Part shown: piece after piece, positions 41,298 to 51,600 of the stretch
Layout of the letters: each line of letters opens with the position of its first letter
Numbering within the stretch: position 1 is the stretch's first letter
Assembly (NCBI GenBank): GCA_963924555.1
Contig: OZ004584.1
Coordinates: forward strand, 7,873,001-7,937,000
Direction of reading: 5' to 3'
Origin: Crambe crambe
Lineage: Eukaryota; Porifera; Demospongiae; Poecilosclerida; Crambeidae
DNA length: 64,000 bases
Notes under the pieces: generated by a model
The model's database searches: none
Seen by the model: the letters and a program-made list of their open reading frames with translations, nothing else
Told to the model about the DNA's origin: nothing
Position numbers and translations under genes: made by a program

Positions 41298-41511
41298 CAC
41301 TAGGCAACCAAGCGAATCCTCGGCACAAATATATGAAGAAATTGCTGATCCCACTGCCTACAGCTGCATGCAATGTCCTGCTTATGCAGCTACAAGTGAA
41401 GTAATCCATCATGACCATGAATATGAGGGCATAAAAATTCCTACATCATCACATACCAACTTTTATGAACTTACTGAATGTTCAGCTTATGGAGTAGCTG
41501 CACTGGCATAG
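37271..41511 (+). CDS. Receptor C: Ig/FN3-like type I receptor, YEEI tail
   Basis: Exons: 37271-37331, 37402-37695, 37953-38261, 38543-38619, 38963-39167, 39722-40042, 40100-40426, 40932-40997, 41074-41176, 41304-41511. They are in phase, about 656 residues. The first exon is a classic signal peptide (MLSSGFAIFMLFQLFPPHAA). Then come an Ig-like exon (residues 21-118), an FN3-like exon (119-221, YLNWTAPF…TPVNRVGNG), a linker, three extracellular exons ending at residue 531, a T/N-rich stalk, a membrane helix (GIAVFFILVLLLVGTILLL) and a 68-residue tail. The tail holds QIYEEIADP, CPAYAAT, HEYEGIKI and NFYELTE. YEEI is the textbook Src-family SH2 ligand, so phosphotyrosine signalling is plausible (inference). 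The mid-ectodomain exons match gene E closely while the Ig exon does not. A (CT)n tract precedes the tail exon. Confidence 0.8.
40488..40818. mobile_element. 331-bp hAT-type MITE, 5-bp TSD GTTTT
   Basis: Ends CAGGGGTAGCTGAGG and CCTCAGCCGCCACTG match the 12588-12733 element. GTTTT flanks both sides (40483-40487 and 40819-40823). The body carries G runs of 27 and 17 bases and the word 'gctcatcg' shared with the sister copy. It lies in an intron of gene C. Confidence 0.8.
41213..41294 (+). repeat. (CT)n microsatellite before the tail exon of gene C
   Basis: About 41 CT units ending 9 bases before the acceptor of exon 41304, so it forms the polypyrimidine tract of that splice site. Confidence 0.9.
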
Positions 41512-42037
41512 CCCCCCCTCCTAGTTTTTTCTCTCTTAAAAACTATACTTATTCTGAACAACCCGCTATGCGCATACTCATCACTTGGCATGCCGGTGTT
41601 GGAGGAACTGGAGACCCCCTAGTCAGTGACCCCCAGTCACTAAATCCTATAGTATTAAGTGACCACTATATAATCACTGAATACCAAGATTTGGTGACCC
41701 TAAATACTAAAATTAGGTGACCCCTTTGCCAATTATTGTGCTATCCATGTAGTAGCTAGGTTTTCAGCTTCCCACAAATACGTACATCAAAATTTATCCC
41801 AGTGGCTAACTAAATATTTTTACAATGCTTGCAAAACAAGTCTCCAGCAACAGATGAATCATAGCAAACAAGCCCGCAATTACTGGAACCTCTCTGCTTT
41901 AAAGGGACATGGTCAATTATCATCATCTTTAATGAATGTTTGATACATAACTACACTGACAAGTCAATGATCCTCGACCATCTGTACCGGTAGAAGCAAC
42001 CCCAGTGCATGATTACCATCAACATGACACACTTGAA
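41512..42037. other. Gene C downstream region
   Basis: No gene seen. A short cluster of GTGACC words lies at 41620-41720. No AATAAA is found close to the stop of gene C. Confidence 0.4.
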
Positions 42038-44619
42038 CAGGTGTAGTAGATAAGGGGGGGGGGGCTTGGGGGGGCTAAAGCCCCCCCAGAATTTTAGAAT
42101 TGTATATTATTATTATGATTATGAATGTGATATGAGTGAAACTATGCTATTGTGATAATGGAAATTGTCCAAATATTTGTGCTCTGCTAGTATTACGTTT
42201 GATGAACTCATTTGCAATTGTATGTAAAGGAATGGAGTCAGTTTTGTTCTTGTGGACATGTAGTGTTAAACACCAGTTGAGGCGATCTTGACCAGTGGTA
42301 GTGCGGAGCCAAGTTTTAATTCTACGTAGTGCACTAAAACTTCTTTCACTAAGGGCATTAGTTGCAGGCATCACAAGAATAAGCTTTGCTATCTTTATCA
42401 CTTCAGAATAGTATGATTTGTCAATTTCATTTAGGCTTTTGAGGAATGAGACTATAGACTGTAAATCTCTCTCGTCATCACTACAATGTAATGCAATAAG
42501 CTGAGCCTGTAGGCGGTCCAGATGAAAGTCGGTACCATAAAATTTTTCTACATCCTTTAGGATATCTGCATGCACTGGGATTCTTTTGTGTGAGAATAGT
42601 TTCCAATTGCTGTAGCATTTGAAATCCTTTTTGTTGAAATCTTTCCTGAATTGTGGCTATTATACAATCAATGACCTCGAAGAAAATTCTTCTGTAATAA
42701 TCTTGTTCTGTATCAGGATATTCTGGAACAGCTTCACCTGATTCCAACCGTCATGGAGCTTGTTTACGTCGTGGAACCATAGGAGCAGATAGCTACATCA
42801 ATTTTACAGCCAAAGAAATACTGGTATTTTTCCATCATAGAGGCAACCCCTGTAATCCTAGCTCTCATTTCAGTATCCTTGGTAGCTCCTTTTGCAGCTT
42901 CCCAAGTTGATTGTAAGGCTTGATAATTTTCAGAAATGGATGCGAGAGCTTCGGCCCTGACGGTCCATCTTGTAGGACATAAAATGCAGATCCCAGGATA
43001 ACCAACTTTTATTTCATCTGCAATTTTTTTAAAAATCACTTCACGTTTGGGGGACTTCTTAATGAGCTTAGTTATCTCATAAGTTGTATCAAGGGTGTCT
43101 TCCATGATCTTGATATTTTTTATAGAGTCCACTACGGCTATGTTCTAAATCCATGATCTGTTTAGCAACACCTGACTTCCTTCCTGACATACTACTAGCC
43201 CCATCATAACACTGACCATGGCAATTTTCTGTTGTTAAATTCATACACATTAGAACATCTTTACACTATTGATTCCGCTGATGTTGAATCAAGGCTATAC
43301 AGTCCTATGAATTCCTCGTGGACTTCAAGGTTATCATCAACATATCTGAGGCAAAATACCATTTGTTCAGTATTGCTTAGATCTGTTGTTTCATCCACCA
43401 TGATAGTGAACCACTTACCAGAGATTTCACTGTTTATTTCTCGTTGGAAGTACAGAGACATAATGGAAAGAATTTCGTTTTGTATATCTGGGCTGGTGAA
43501 TTTATCTCGTGATTTTTCCATCCATTTCAGTAATTTGGGATTATCTTCAGCTCGTAACTTAAGTAACTGGATGAAATTAGAGTTAACCTCAAGGAAACGT
43601 ATACTACTAAGAATTATTTTTAGCATTTCTCTGTTTTTTGCCTTCTGCTGTGCATGAATGCTGGAAAGCATATCCCCAACATCTCTTGTTGTTTTTGGCA
43701 TCTTTTCCACCAACTCCACTGCTTGACGATGTGAGGTACTTTTTTCATGTTTATTAAAACGTTCAATAGCTTTTTTCCAATTTGAAAATCCTACAGATAG
43801 GAAAGCTACATCTTTATTTAGTGTGATAGGAAGATGTCGTCTTTCAGCTACATGACTGTGAAAGCAAAGCACACTATCATTGGCTTCTTGATAATGCAAC
43901 CAGGGATATTTTTGATACCATGATGAGCAGAAGGATCACCTTTGCTTACCAATAGTGCATGAAGGAAAATTCAATATCGGATGGTGAGCCTTCTCAGGGA
44001 TCATGGACACAGAAGAGGAAGAGGGCATTGGCAGCTGCAGCCTTTCCAAAGTGCTCAGACAAGCATTTGGTTCCTTCTCATTCACTGATTGTACAACTAT
44101 ATCAGGCTGAGTTTCCTTGAATAAACAATACAGTAAAAATGATATTCAGGTACATAACGTAGCTATTATTGTACTCACTAGCTATATCAGCCTCACTGTC
44201 AGTGTCAGTGTCATGATGACTGATTTCACTGGATGATTCACCTGGTTTCACAGGCACTAACCACTTTCTCAAAGATATTTTACCATGTGCTCAAGATTTA
44301 GCAAGAAATTCAGCTGCAAGCTTTAGTGACCACTAATTAGATTGAGCTTGTACAGTGCATGTCTTAGTAGTGCATCATTGATGATAAGCCACTAATTAAT
44401 TGATTGTGCATGCATATACAGTTATTTATAGAATAGTGATATAATCACACCAGAAGCAATCTCAGAACACCTGAAATTCAAAATTTTCCCAGGGGAGCAT
44501 GCCCCCGGACCCCCTTAGATAATGCAGCGCACGCGCAAGCGCTGCATTTCACATTCATGCATGCATATTTAGCCCCCCCCCCCCCCCCCCCAGTTGAAAA
44601 AAACTTATCTACACCCTTG
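42038..44619 (-). mobile_element. hAT transposon, 5-bp TSD TTGAA, degraded
   Basis: Ends are CAGGTGTAGTAGATAAG at the left and, on the minus strand, CAAGGGTGTAGATAAG at the right. TTGAA flanks both sides (42033-42037 and 44620-44624). Subterminal G/C runs lie at 42054-42064 and 44573-44591. It contains a broken minus-strand hAT transposase. The length of 2582 bp is typical of autonomous hAT elements. The 5-bp rather than 8-bp duplication suggests the hAT5-like group. Confidence 0.85.
42147..44050 (-). pseudogene. hAT transposase (ZMYM/TTF-finger type), frameshifted
   Basis: Read on the minus strand, the N-terminal part (near 44000-43880) shows a TTF-type zinc-finger pattern (W-x2-KYPWL then VLCFH). 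It is followed by a readable core (43899-43261, including EINSEISGKWFTIMVDETTD), then CYDGASSMSGRKSG across 43220-43170, then 43132-42764 and 42747-42147. The C-terminus holds the hAT dimerisation region (ILVMPATNALSERSFSALRRIKTWLR, given here only as a landmark near 42380-42300). Stops and frame changes near 43900, 43250, 43135, 42760 and 42560 break the gene, so it is inactive. This family performs cut-and-paste transposition with a DDE/RNase-H fold. Confidence 0.75.
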
Positions 44620-45410
44620 TTGAAGTAGGTTCACTCTTGTACACCTACTAAACAATAAGAATTAGCTCCAGCTGAAGTCCAGGTTGAAAGACTTTCTCTT
44701 TTCTGATCTTTGCTTAGACCACCTGAAATATAGCTACCTTCATGCAAGGGAGAGATAATTGCACGTGTGGTTATCAAATACTAAGGGTAGCGATGTCAGG
44801 TCAAAAATCAAATCTTAATTATAGGATTCATTTTTTTGATATATTTTTCTGCCAACTTAGAGAAACCAGGAGAATTTGAAGCGCTGAAATGGGCGGGACT
44901 TTTCTATATAAATGAAAATTGTGTGTCATCGATGCTTTTGTGTATATCTCTGGATTGAAGCCACCAATTCTCTTCACAGGGCCGGAGCCATAGGTCAGGT
45001 TTTAAGGTTTCAATCTGACCACTTTTTCTCACAAAAATTAATGTTAGCTACTTTAGCTACTTAATTTTGCTTCAGCAAACTACATAAATCACAGACAGCT
45101 TAGCTTCAATAGAAGGACCAATTTCAGGGTTCGATCTACTGCCTGGGCCCTGGGGTAGGTGGGTTAGAAGCTTCTACCCCAAATACTCCAGCTTCTACCC
45201 CAAAACTTGCCTGCAGACAGTCTTAAAATTAGTAGCTATTGAGTGTAGCACTTATACACAGGACTGGATCCAGGGGTGGGGTTGAACCCCCTTTTTGTTC
45301 CCATATATTTATATATTTGAATCTGATAGACAGAGAATGATTATTACCTAAAAAATGCCTGATTTTAGCAGCTTGGGTAGATCATTAAAATAGACATAGG
45401 GGGGGTCGGA

Positions 45411-46538
45411 GCGATTTTACAATTTGGGCCCAGTTGGTGGGGTCAAAGGTCACACTGGGGTTAAAGGTCATGATATTTAACTCTATTAAAATTCTTAGTG
45501 TCTGCTACATTCTAATCCTGAGTCTTCTTTGAGGAGCGAGGAGTAAGTTGCAAGTATTTTCTAGCATGGTGAAGATCAGTTTCTCTTTGAAGTGATGGAG
45601 ATAGCTACTCTTCTTGCAACAAAGTAGCCATGGTTGAAAAGAGAGAAGAGGATTTCCTGTGTAACCACCCAGGCCTTCACTAGTAGTCTCATAAGTGTAC
45701 ATCCCTCGGATGTCTGATCTTGTGACAAATGAAGGGTGTAACTTTGTGATGAACACGATAGCTAGCTCACTATGTGCATATCTAACTACATGTTTTGGTG
45801 CAAAGGCTGTGAAGATGAGAAATGTATATTTTATTCATTGCATCTCTGAAGTGAGGGTTGTGCAACAGGCGCTGAATAAGGGTGTAAAGCAGTTGGAAGA
45901 ATTTGTCAATCCTGTGTAATAATTGACTTTATAGTTAGCTACTATGTATGCATGTCATATTAAGTATGTCATTAGGAGCGCGGGCCCCAACCATTGGGGG
46001 CCGGCCACTATTAGCTATATTAACGTATAACAGTGTGCACTTGTCAGTCTGTGAGTTCAGTTGTTTTGTGCAATCATCACTTGTCAGTCAGTCATCACTC
46101 CATTATAATTACTGCAAAGAGAAGCAGAGCATTTAGCGGGCCAGTCCGGCACGTTACACCTGGTGGATAATTTGCAATGCCCAAATCAACCTCCTCTGAT
46201 CCCTTCTGGTGTTTTGTGGGAGGGATAGACAAGCCTGTAGCCAGCAGGTGACTCAATAGGCTTGAGCCCCTCCCCACTTTGATGGAAATAATATAGCTTA
46301 GTCACTTGCACTGAATTGATATAGTTCGTATTAGCATTGAAAATACCTTAATAGCTGAGTAACATTATAATTAATCTTGGAGGTCCTCCTGAGCCATAAA
46401 ATCCTGGCTACAGCATGGGCCTCTTGATTCTCAATAGCATAGCTGAAATTCCCGCCAAAGTCGTGGGAAAGCCATCTAGTTGAAAGGGTTAAATGCTGAC
46501 CTTTGACCCCACCAACTGGGCCCAAATTGTAAAATCGC
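45411..46538. mobile_element. 1.13-kb element with 42-bp near-perfect TIRs
   Basis: Positions 45411-45452 (starting GCGATTTTACAATTTGGGCC) and 46497-46538 are reverse complements over about 42 bases. No transposase is visible. A small frame at 45695-45919 lies inside but is not recognised. Target duplication not clear, superfamily unassigned. Confidence 0.65.
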
Positions 46539-47572
46539 GGGGTCGACAAGGTCAATTTTGCTGAGTAGGCACTTTTTATTCACATAGAATTTCAATACAT
46601 TTTTTGAAGTTGCTATTCCTCGAAATGTGTACGCTTTGAATGAACTTGAATTGGACTGTAGATAGATCTAACAGGTAGATTTCTGAAAATCGACTGAACC
46701 TAATCCATCCCCGTCCTCTTTTGGAGATTCAGAAAAAGGTTAATTGCTAACTGAATTTAAAAGCCCAGCTAAAACTGGTTTGCTTTCTAGCAACTAGCTT
46801 ACTAGATCTTTCTTGTGCCAAGGTAAAATCGTCTACAAACGCTTAAAGCTGGAGAAACAGCCTATCAAACATCAGGTTAATTACATTCCAACCATTCTTT
46901 ACTGCGCGTCTATTCTTGCAAAGCTAGCTTTGCGCATTGCGAGCCAATTTCGCGAAAAGCTTGTCCGGACATATGCCGACAATGAATATTCATCAACTGG
47001 ATATTTCCCGTTTTTCTCCCGGATAACTGCATGTGCAGAACTACACGGTTTTGGAAGCCAAAGGGTTAAGTGACATTTACAGTAGGACCGGCCGGACTGA
47101 GTAGTTCTGTAAAAAACTTGAAGAATAACGCCTCAAGCCGTGTGCTCAGCTGGTCCGACTTGCTAATTACCTTGTTAGCGTCTTCTCCGTAAGGTAAATA
47201 GCTACTAATTAAGGCTCACTATCAGAGTATAAACTCAGATGCGGGCTCGCTCGGATATTATTAGTGTGGCTGTCAGTACTGTGAAAGGAAAGCTGTTGCC
47301 TATGTAATCTCTTAAGAGTGTAATCTTTTAAGAGTGTTCTTTTAGCTAGTTCTCAAAACTCATGTTTATTGCCAGTATACCCTTCATGGTCTTATCCCTG
47401 GGGAGAAACCCTGAAAGGATAAAAGAAGATGAGCCCCAGGTGTGTCTGTCACAAAAAATTTGGTCCGGCCAAAATTGGTCCACCCGGACTATTATTTTCA
47501 GTCCGGTCGGACTATTTTTATCGATAAAAATGGTCCTTCACTGATAAAAGTGGTCTGTCAATGGTAGCTACT

Positions 47573-47830
47573 GGTGGTGTGGATTTTGTAACTCCAAGGC
47601 TAGGGTTGTACGGCCAAAGGGCTTGGCTAGGGCTAGGGCTAGGGCTAGGGCTAGAGTGGTCATGTGACCACAGCTAGGGGTACGGAGGTTGTTTTCACAC
47701 GGTATTGTGACCACACCTAGGTGTATGGAGTTACTGGTGTGCATTTCGTAACTCCAAGGCTAGTGTTGTATGGTCAAAGGGCTTGGCTAGGGCTAGGGGA
47801 AGGGCTAGCCACCAGTACACCGCTTCCAGT
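47573..47830 (+). repeat. Tandem duplication with CTAGGG repeats
   Basis: Two units share the text 'gtaactccaaggctag' and 'caaagggcttggctaggg'. The first unit contains about four CTAGGG copies near 47629-47655, a one-base variant of the metazoan telomere repeat TTAGGG. Probably interstitial satellite-like DNA. Confidence 0.6.
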
Positions 47831-48188
47831 ATATAGATACACGTACGGTAGACTACATAGACTTCTAACGTGGGCCGGACCAAACTTCGCATGGGAGGAC
47901 CAATTTCATCGCAAGTTTTTGTCCGGGCGGACTGCTTTTATTGCGAGAAATGGTCCGCCGGACCATTTTTCACGGAGGACCATTTTTCACGTGACATGTC
48001 CACTGTAAATAGGCATAGTGGTAAAACATGGGATGCAAGTGGTAAAGTGTGCCTAGTCTGACCTGACATTCACGGTTCACTTGTTCTTGACAAAGTTGGG
48101 GCACCAGTGCTCCAGATTTTATATGTGGCTGGAGGGATATTCATTGCCTTTGCAGGGGGTAACCTCATGCATTCCCTCTCCAAACATA

Positions 48189-48355
48189 TACAGCAGATTG
48201 CAGTGATCTTGCAACATGAAATCCAGAACAGCAAAACCAAAATTTACATAGTCTCCTTTCAAATGGCTTTGGAGTTGGGCTACTTGAAAGTAGGCTATGT
48301 AAATTTTTGGTTTTGCTGTTTTGGATTTGTATTGCAAGATCACTGCAATCTGCTG
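48189..48355. repeat. Foldback element, ~68-bp arms
   Basis: The left arm from 48189 (TACAGCAGATTGCAGTGATC) is the reverse complement of the right arm ending 48355, with a short loop around 48258-48285. Open frames on both strands are mirror images and not genes. Confidence 0.75.
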
Positions 48356-48672
48356 TACCCACAAAGGTAAGTTGATTCAGTAAAACTTGGTAGCCAGTGG
48401 TAAACCAAACTCTGGCTACATCAATGATGTGTGGTAACCTGTGACAACATTGATGCTTTAAAAAATCTGTTGCTGTCTAATGAAGATGCTGATAACAGTT
48501 AATTTGTTGTTGTTTGTATGTTGTTTATAGGAGCACCTTCCAGTATTCAACCATTCACATCTTGCTTTTAGTCTGGCTAACATTTCATGCAAGTCCTTCT
48601 CTATTGCTCTGAGGCTACTTAAGTTGGCACCACACAACTAGAGAAGAGAGCATTAAATCACTACTGGTAAAG

Positions 48673-51600
48673 ATGGCAAACAGGATACTTTTTATTATAA
48701 TGCCACTGATACTGCCATTTTTGACTAGATCTCAAGGTAATTGTGTCTGTCTTTATGTGCAGCGTGTGTACTTGTTGTATTGTATTGTTGTTATAAGACT
48801 AAGTATCACACAGTAAACAGTTAACATGCCCTTGCCAAATAACCTCCATCCAGAGGAAACCTCTATAATCTCAAATAGCTAACATAAGGTATTCAGGACA
48901 TTACAATACAAGTGTGTCCATTGCACAGAGGTTCTATAATGCCCTAGCTAGCCATACACACACAAAGAGGTGCATGGCACCATACAGAACAAGCAAAAGG
49001 CAATACTAAATGCCTGAAGTCACAGTATTTTTTAACTTCACTGTTATATAACCCTTGGTGACGTACCCACATTCGACTTCATCCTTTCATGATCAGCCCT
49101 TATTTCAACTCTTTTGATCAGTTAATTAGTCATCCCTACATTACCTTCATGCATTGGAATAAATGTTTATTTTTTTGTTTTGTTTTTTGTTTTTGTTTTT
49201 GTTGTTGTTGTTGTTGTTTCTTAATTTGAGTGGTTATAACACTTTTTTTTTCTTTTTTTTGCAGTTTTTACTGATGATTTAGAGCTCCAGCATAATGGAG
49301 ACGTGTACCCAGTTCATGGTAGTGCTGCATTTTCTTGTCGTGCTCGCGATTCCCACATTACAAATGTCCGAGTACTACTAAATGGGCAAAAAGTGGAAGA
49401 GCTTAACTATGATAACGGTATTCTCAGGAACAGGACATTTTCCTCTGGGAGAATTGCTCGGCTATACATCTTAAACCTACTTCCCGAGTTCAATAACTCA
49501 GCCATCCAATGTGAAGGCACCCTGAATGGATCAAGTGTTTTATCATCCATACGTTTAAAAATTCGAATTCAAGGTAATAATTATTTTTTTCACAAATATA
49601 AAACATGTAATTTATGTCATATGTATTGGAATTTGGCAGGAGTTGCAGCCATCGCTGACTGTTCGCTCACTGGTAATGAAATTCCTCATCATCAAAATTA
49701 TATCATAATAAATTGTATTTGCAGGACCTAGAATTGACACTGTGTCATCCTTTGTCGATGGCAGTAATTGTACCTACCAATTCAACATGGTGAGTTTTAG
49801 AAATATAAACTAAGCTATCTACGCTACCTGTTGCTCTTTAGTTGGCACTTCGTAGTACCAGGGATCAGGTAGCTTCTAGCTCAAAACCCCATGGGCATGA
49901 CCTGAAATAAGCTTTCAAAAAAAATTTTTTTTGTATTTGGCTATGCTGAAAACAAGTCAGTCTTTTAAAAAGACTAGGAATGCCTCGGCACGACTTCAGT
50001 GCAACCTTTATTATTATTAAACTTTCTAAATAATGTGCACTGAGCAACATGGCTCATTGTAGTAAGGTTGGTATTTACACAGCTAGTATTCTTGCTGTTC
50101 AATGCTTTCAAACTGCCGTTTTGAATGATTCTCATGCATGCTTGATTGAAGTACCGTAGTTTGGGAAATTTCTGCACTAAAAATTTTATGAATTTTAATA
50201 TTTTGTCTAAATTAAATTTCGAAATATTAAATGTTAAAATAAGAGCACACGCAACCAAGACCACGTGAAGTGATCGATCACAATCGAATCGTGAAGAACT
50301 TAAGAAATGGAAGTGTTAGAGTGGAGTGGTCATAGGTCATTTACCAAGAAAGATATCAAGAGCATGTTCTATTTTCTTGAGGAGAGGAGGAAGTCTACAT
50401 TGTACAGTAATTGGAGGGAGAAGATATTCATCTGATCTGCCACAGGGTGGACTGGAAATCCCATGTACTTTGACTTTTGAGGGGAAGAAAAGAGAAATAG
50501 AGAAGTTGAAGAGAGTTTTGAAGATATGAGTATTAAAGATTTTCTCTGTTATGCAATAAACTTGATGTTATTGTCTATAATTATAATAATAGCAACTAAT
50601 TTTATCAATAATCGGATCCTCTTCCTCATTTTCTTCAAATTCTATCACTCCTATCTTTGTCTGCAACCACCCTCTTCATCCTCCTCATCTTCAGTCTCAC
50701 TCTCCTCCTCTTCAGATTCTTCAGTCTCGCTATCATCTTCTTCAGATTCATCAGTCTCACTCCTATCCTCTTCAGATTCGTCAGTCTCACTCCTGTCATC
50801 CTGGTCCACATCATCACCCTCTTGTTCAATACAATCCAGGGCTGCCGCTATTCCAGACCGAATGAACCCATTCACAATAAACTGAGGATTCTCTGCAATG
50901 TGTTCAGCCATTTCGACCAGCCACTTAGCACCTTGTTCCTTCAAAACAGGAAGACTCAAATCAATAGGCTGTAACTCTGTGGTTTCTAAATTCTTTCCCT
51001 GCAACTGCTTAGAAATTTGATCAGCGTACCACTCTTGAAATTTCTTCCTCATGAAATCCTTTGCAGGCTTGTTCACCGAAATGTCCATAGGCTGCAGCAG
51101 ATCAGTGGTATTGGGAGGCAGGAGGCAAACATGGATGTCATTCTCTTCAAGAATTTTATTAACGCCAGCAGTGACTTGTCCTTTGAAATTGTCAATAATT
51201 ACAAGAGCAGATTTGTCCTCTCCTAACAATTCTTGTTGACTTTTTACATACGGAACAATAATTTCTTTTATGTATTCAATCATTGTCTTTTCTGTGGACC
51301 AATGTCGAGGTGAGTGAGTTATATGCCAATCACTTGGAAACTGGTAGCGTGGATGACATCTTGCAGTTTTCCCCTTATAGATTACTTGTAATGGCAGAAA
51401 ATCTCCAGTGAGCGAACCACAAAACACTGCTGTAATTAAACGCTTGTCACTCACTCCAGTTACCTCCACTCGCTTCGAGCCTTGCTTATCCATGGTCCAA
51501 GGAGAAACTGGTACTATCTTTATACCAGTTTGGTCCCAGTTAAGAACAAGTTCAGGTGGGATGTCTTCCATCAAAACTGTATCAACAACACTGTCCAGAA

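Larger units (their letters stand above)
44620..48672. other. hAT-D spacer, repeats only
   Basis: No credible host exon. It holds a 1.1-kb inverted-repeat element (45411-46538), GGTCCG/CGGACC-rich short repeats (47085-48000) with CTAGGG repeats, and a foldback element (48189-48355), all listed separately. Confidence 0.5.

Noticed and set aside
47629-47655. CTAGGG repeats as a telomere end
   Set aside because: Only about four units of a variant repeat in the interior of the sequence, inside a duplicated block, so an interstitial repeat is more likely.
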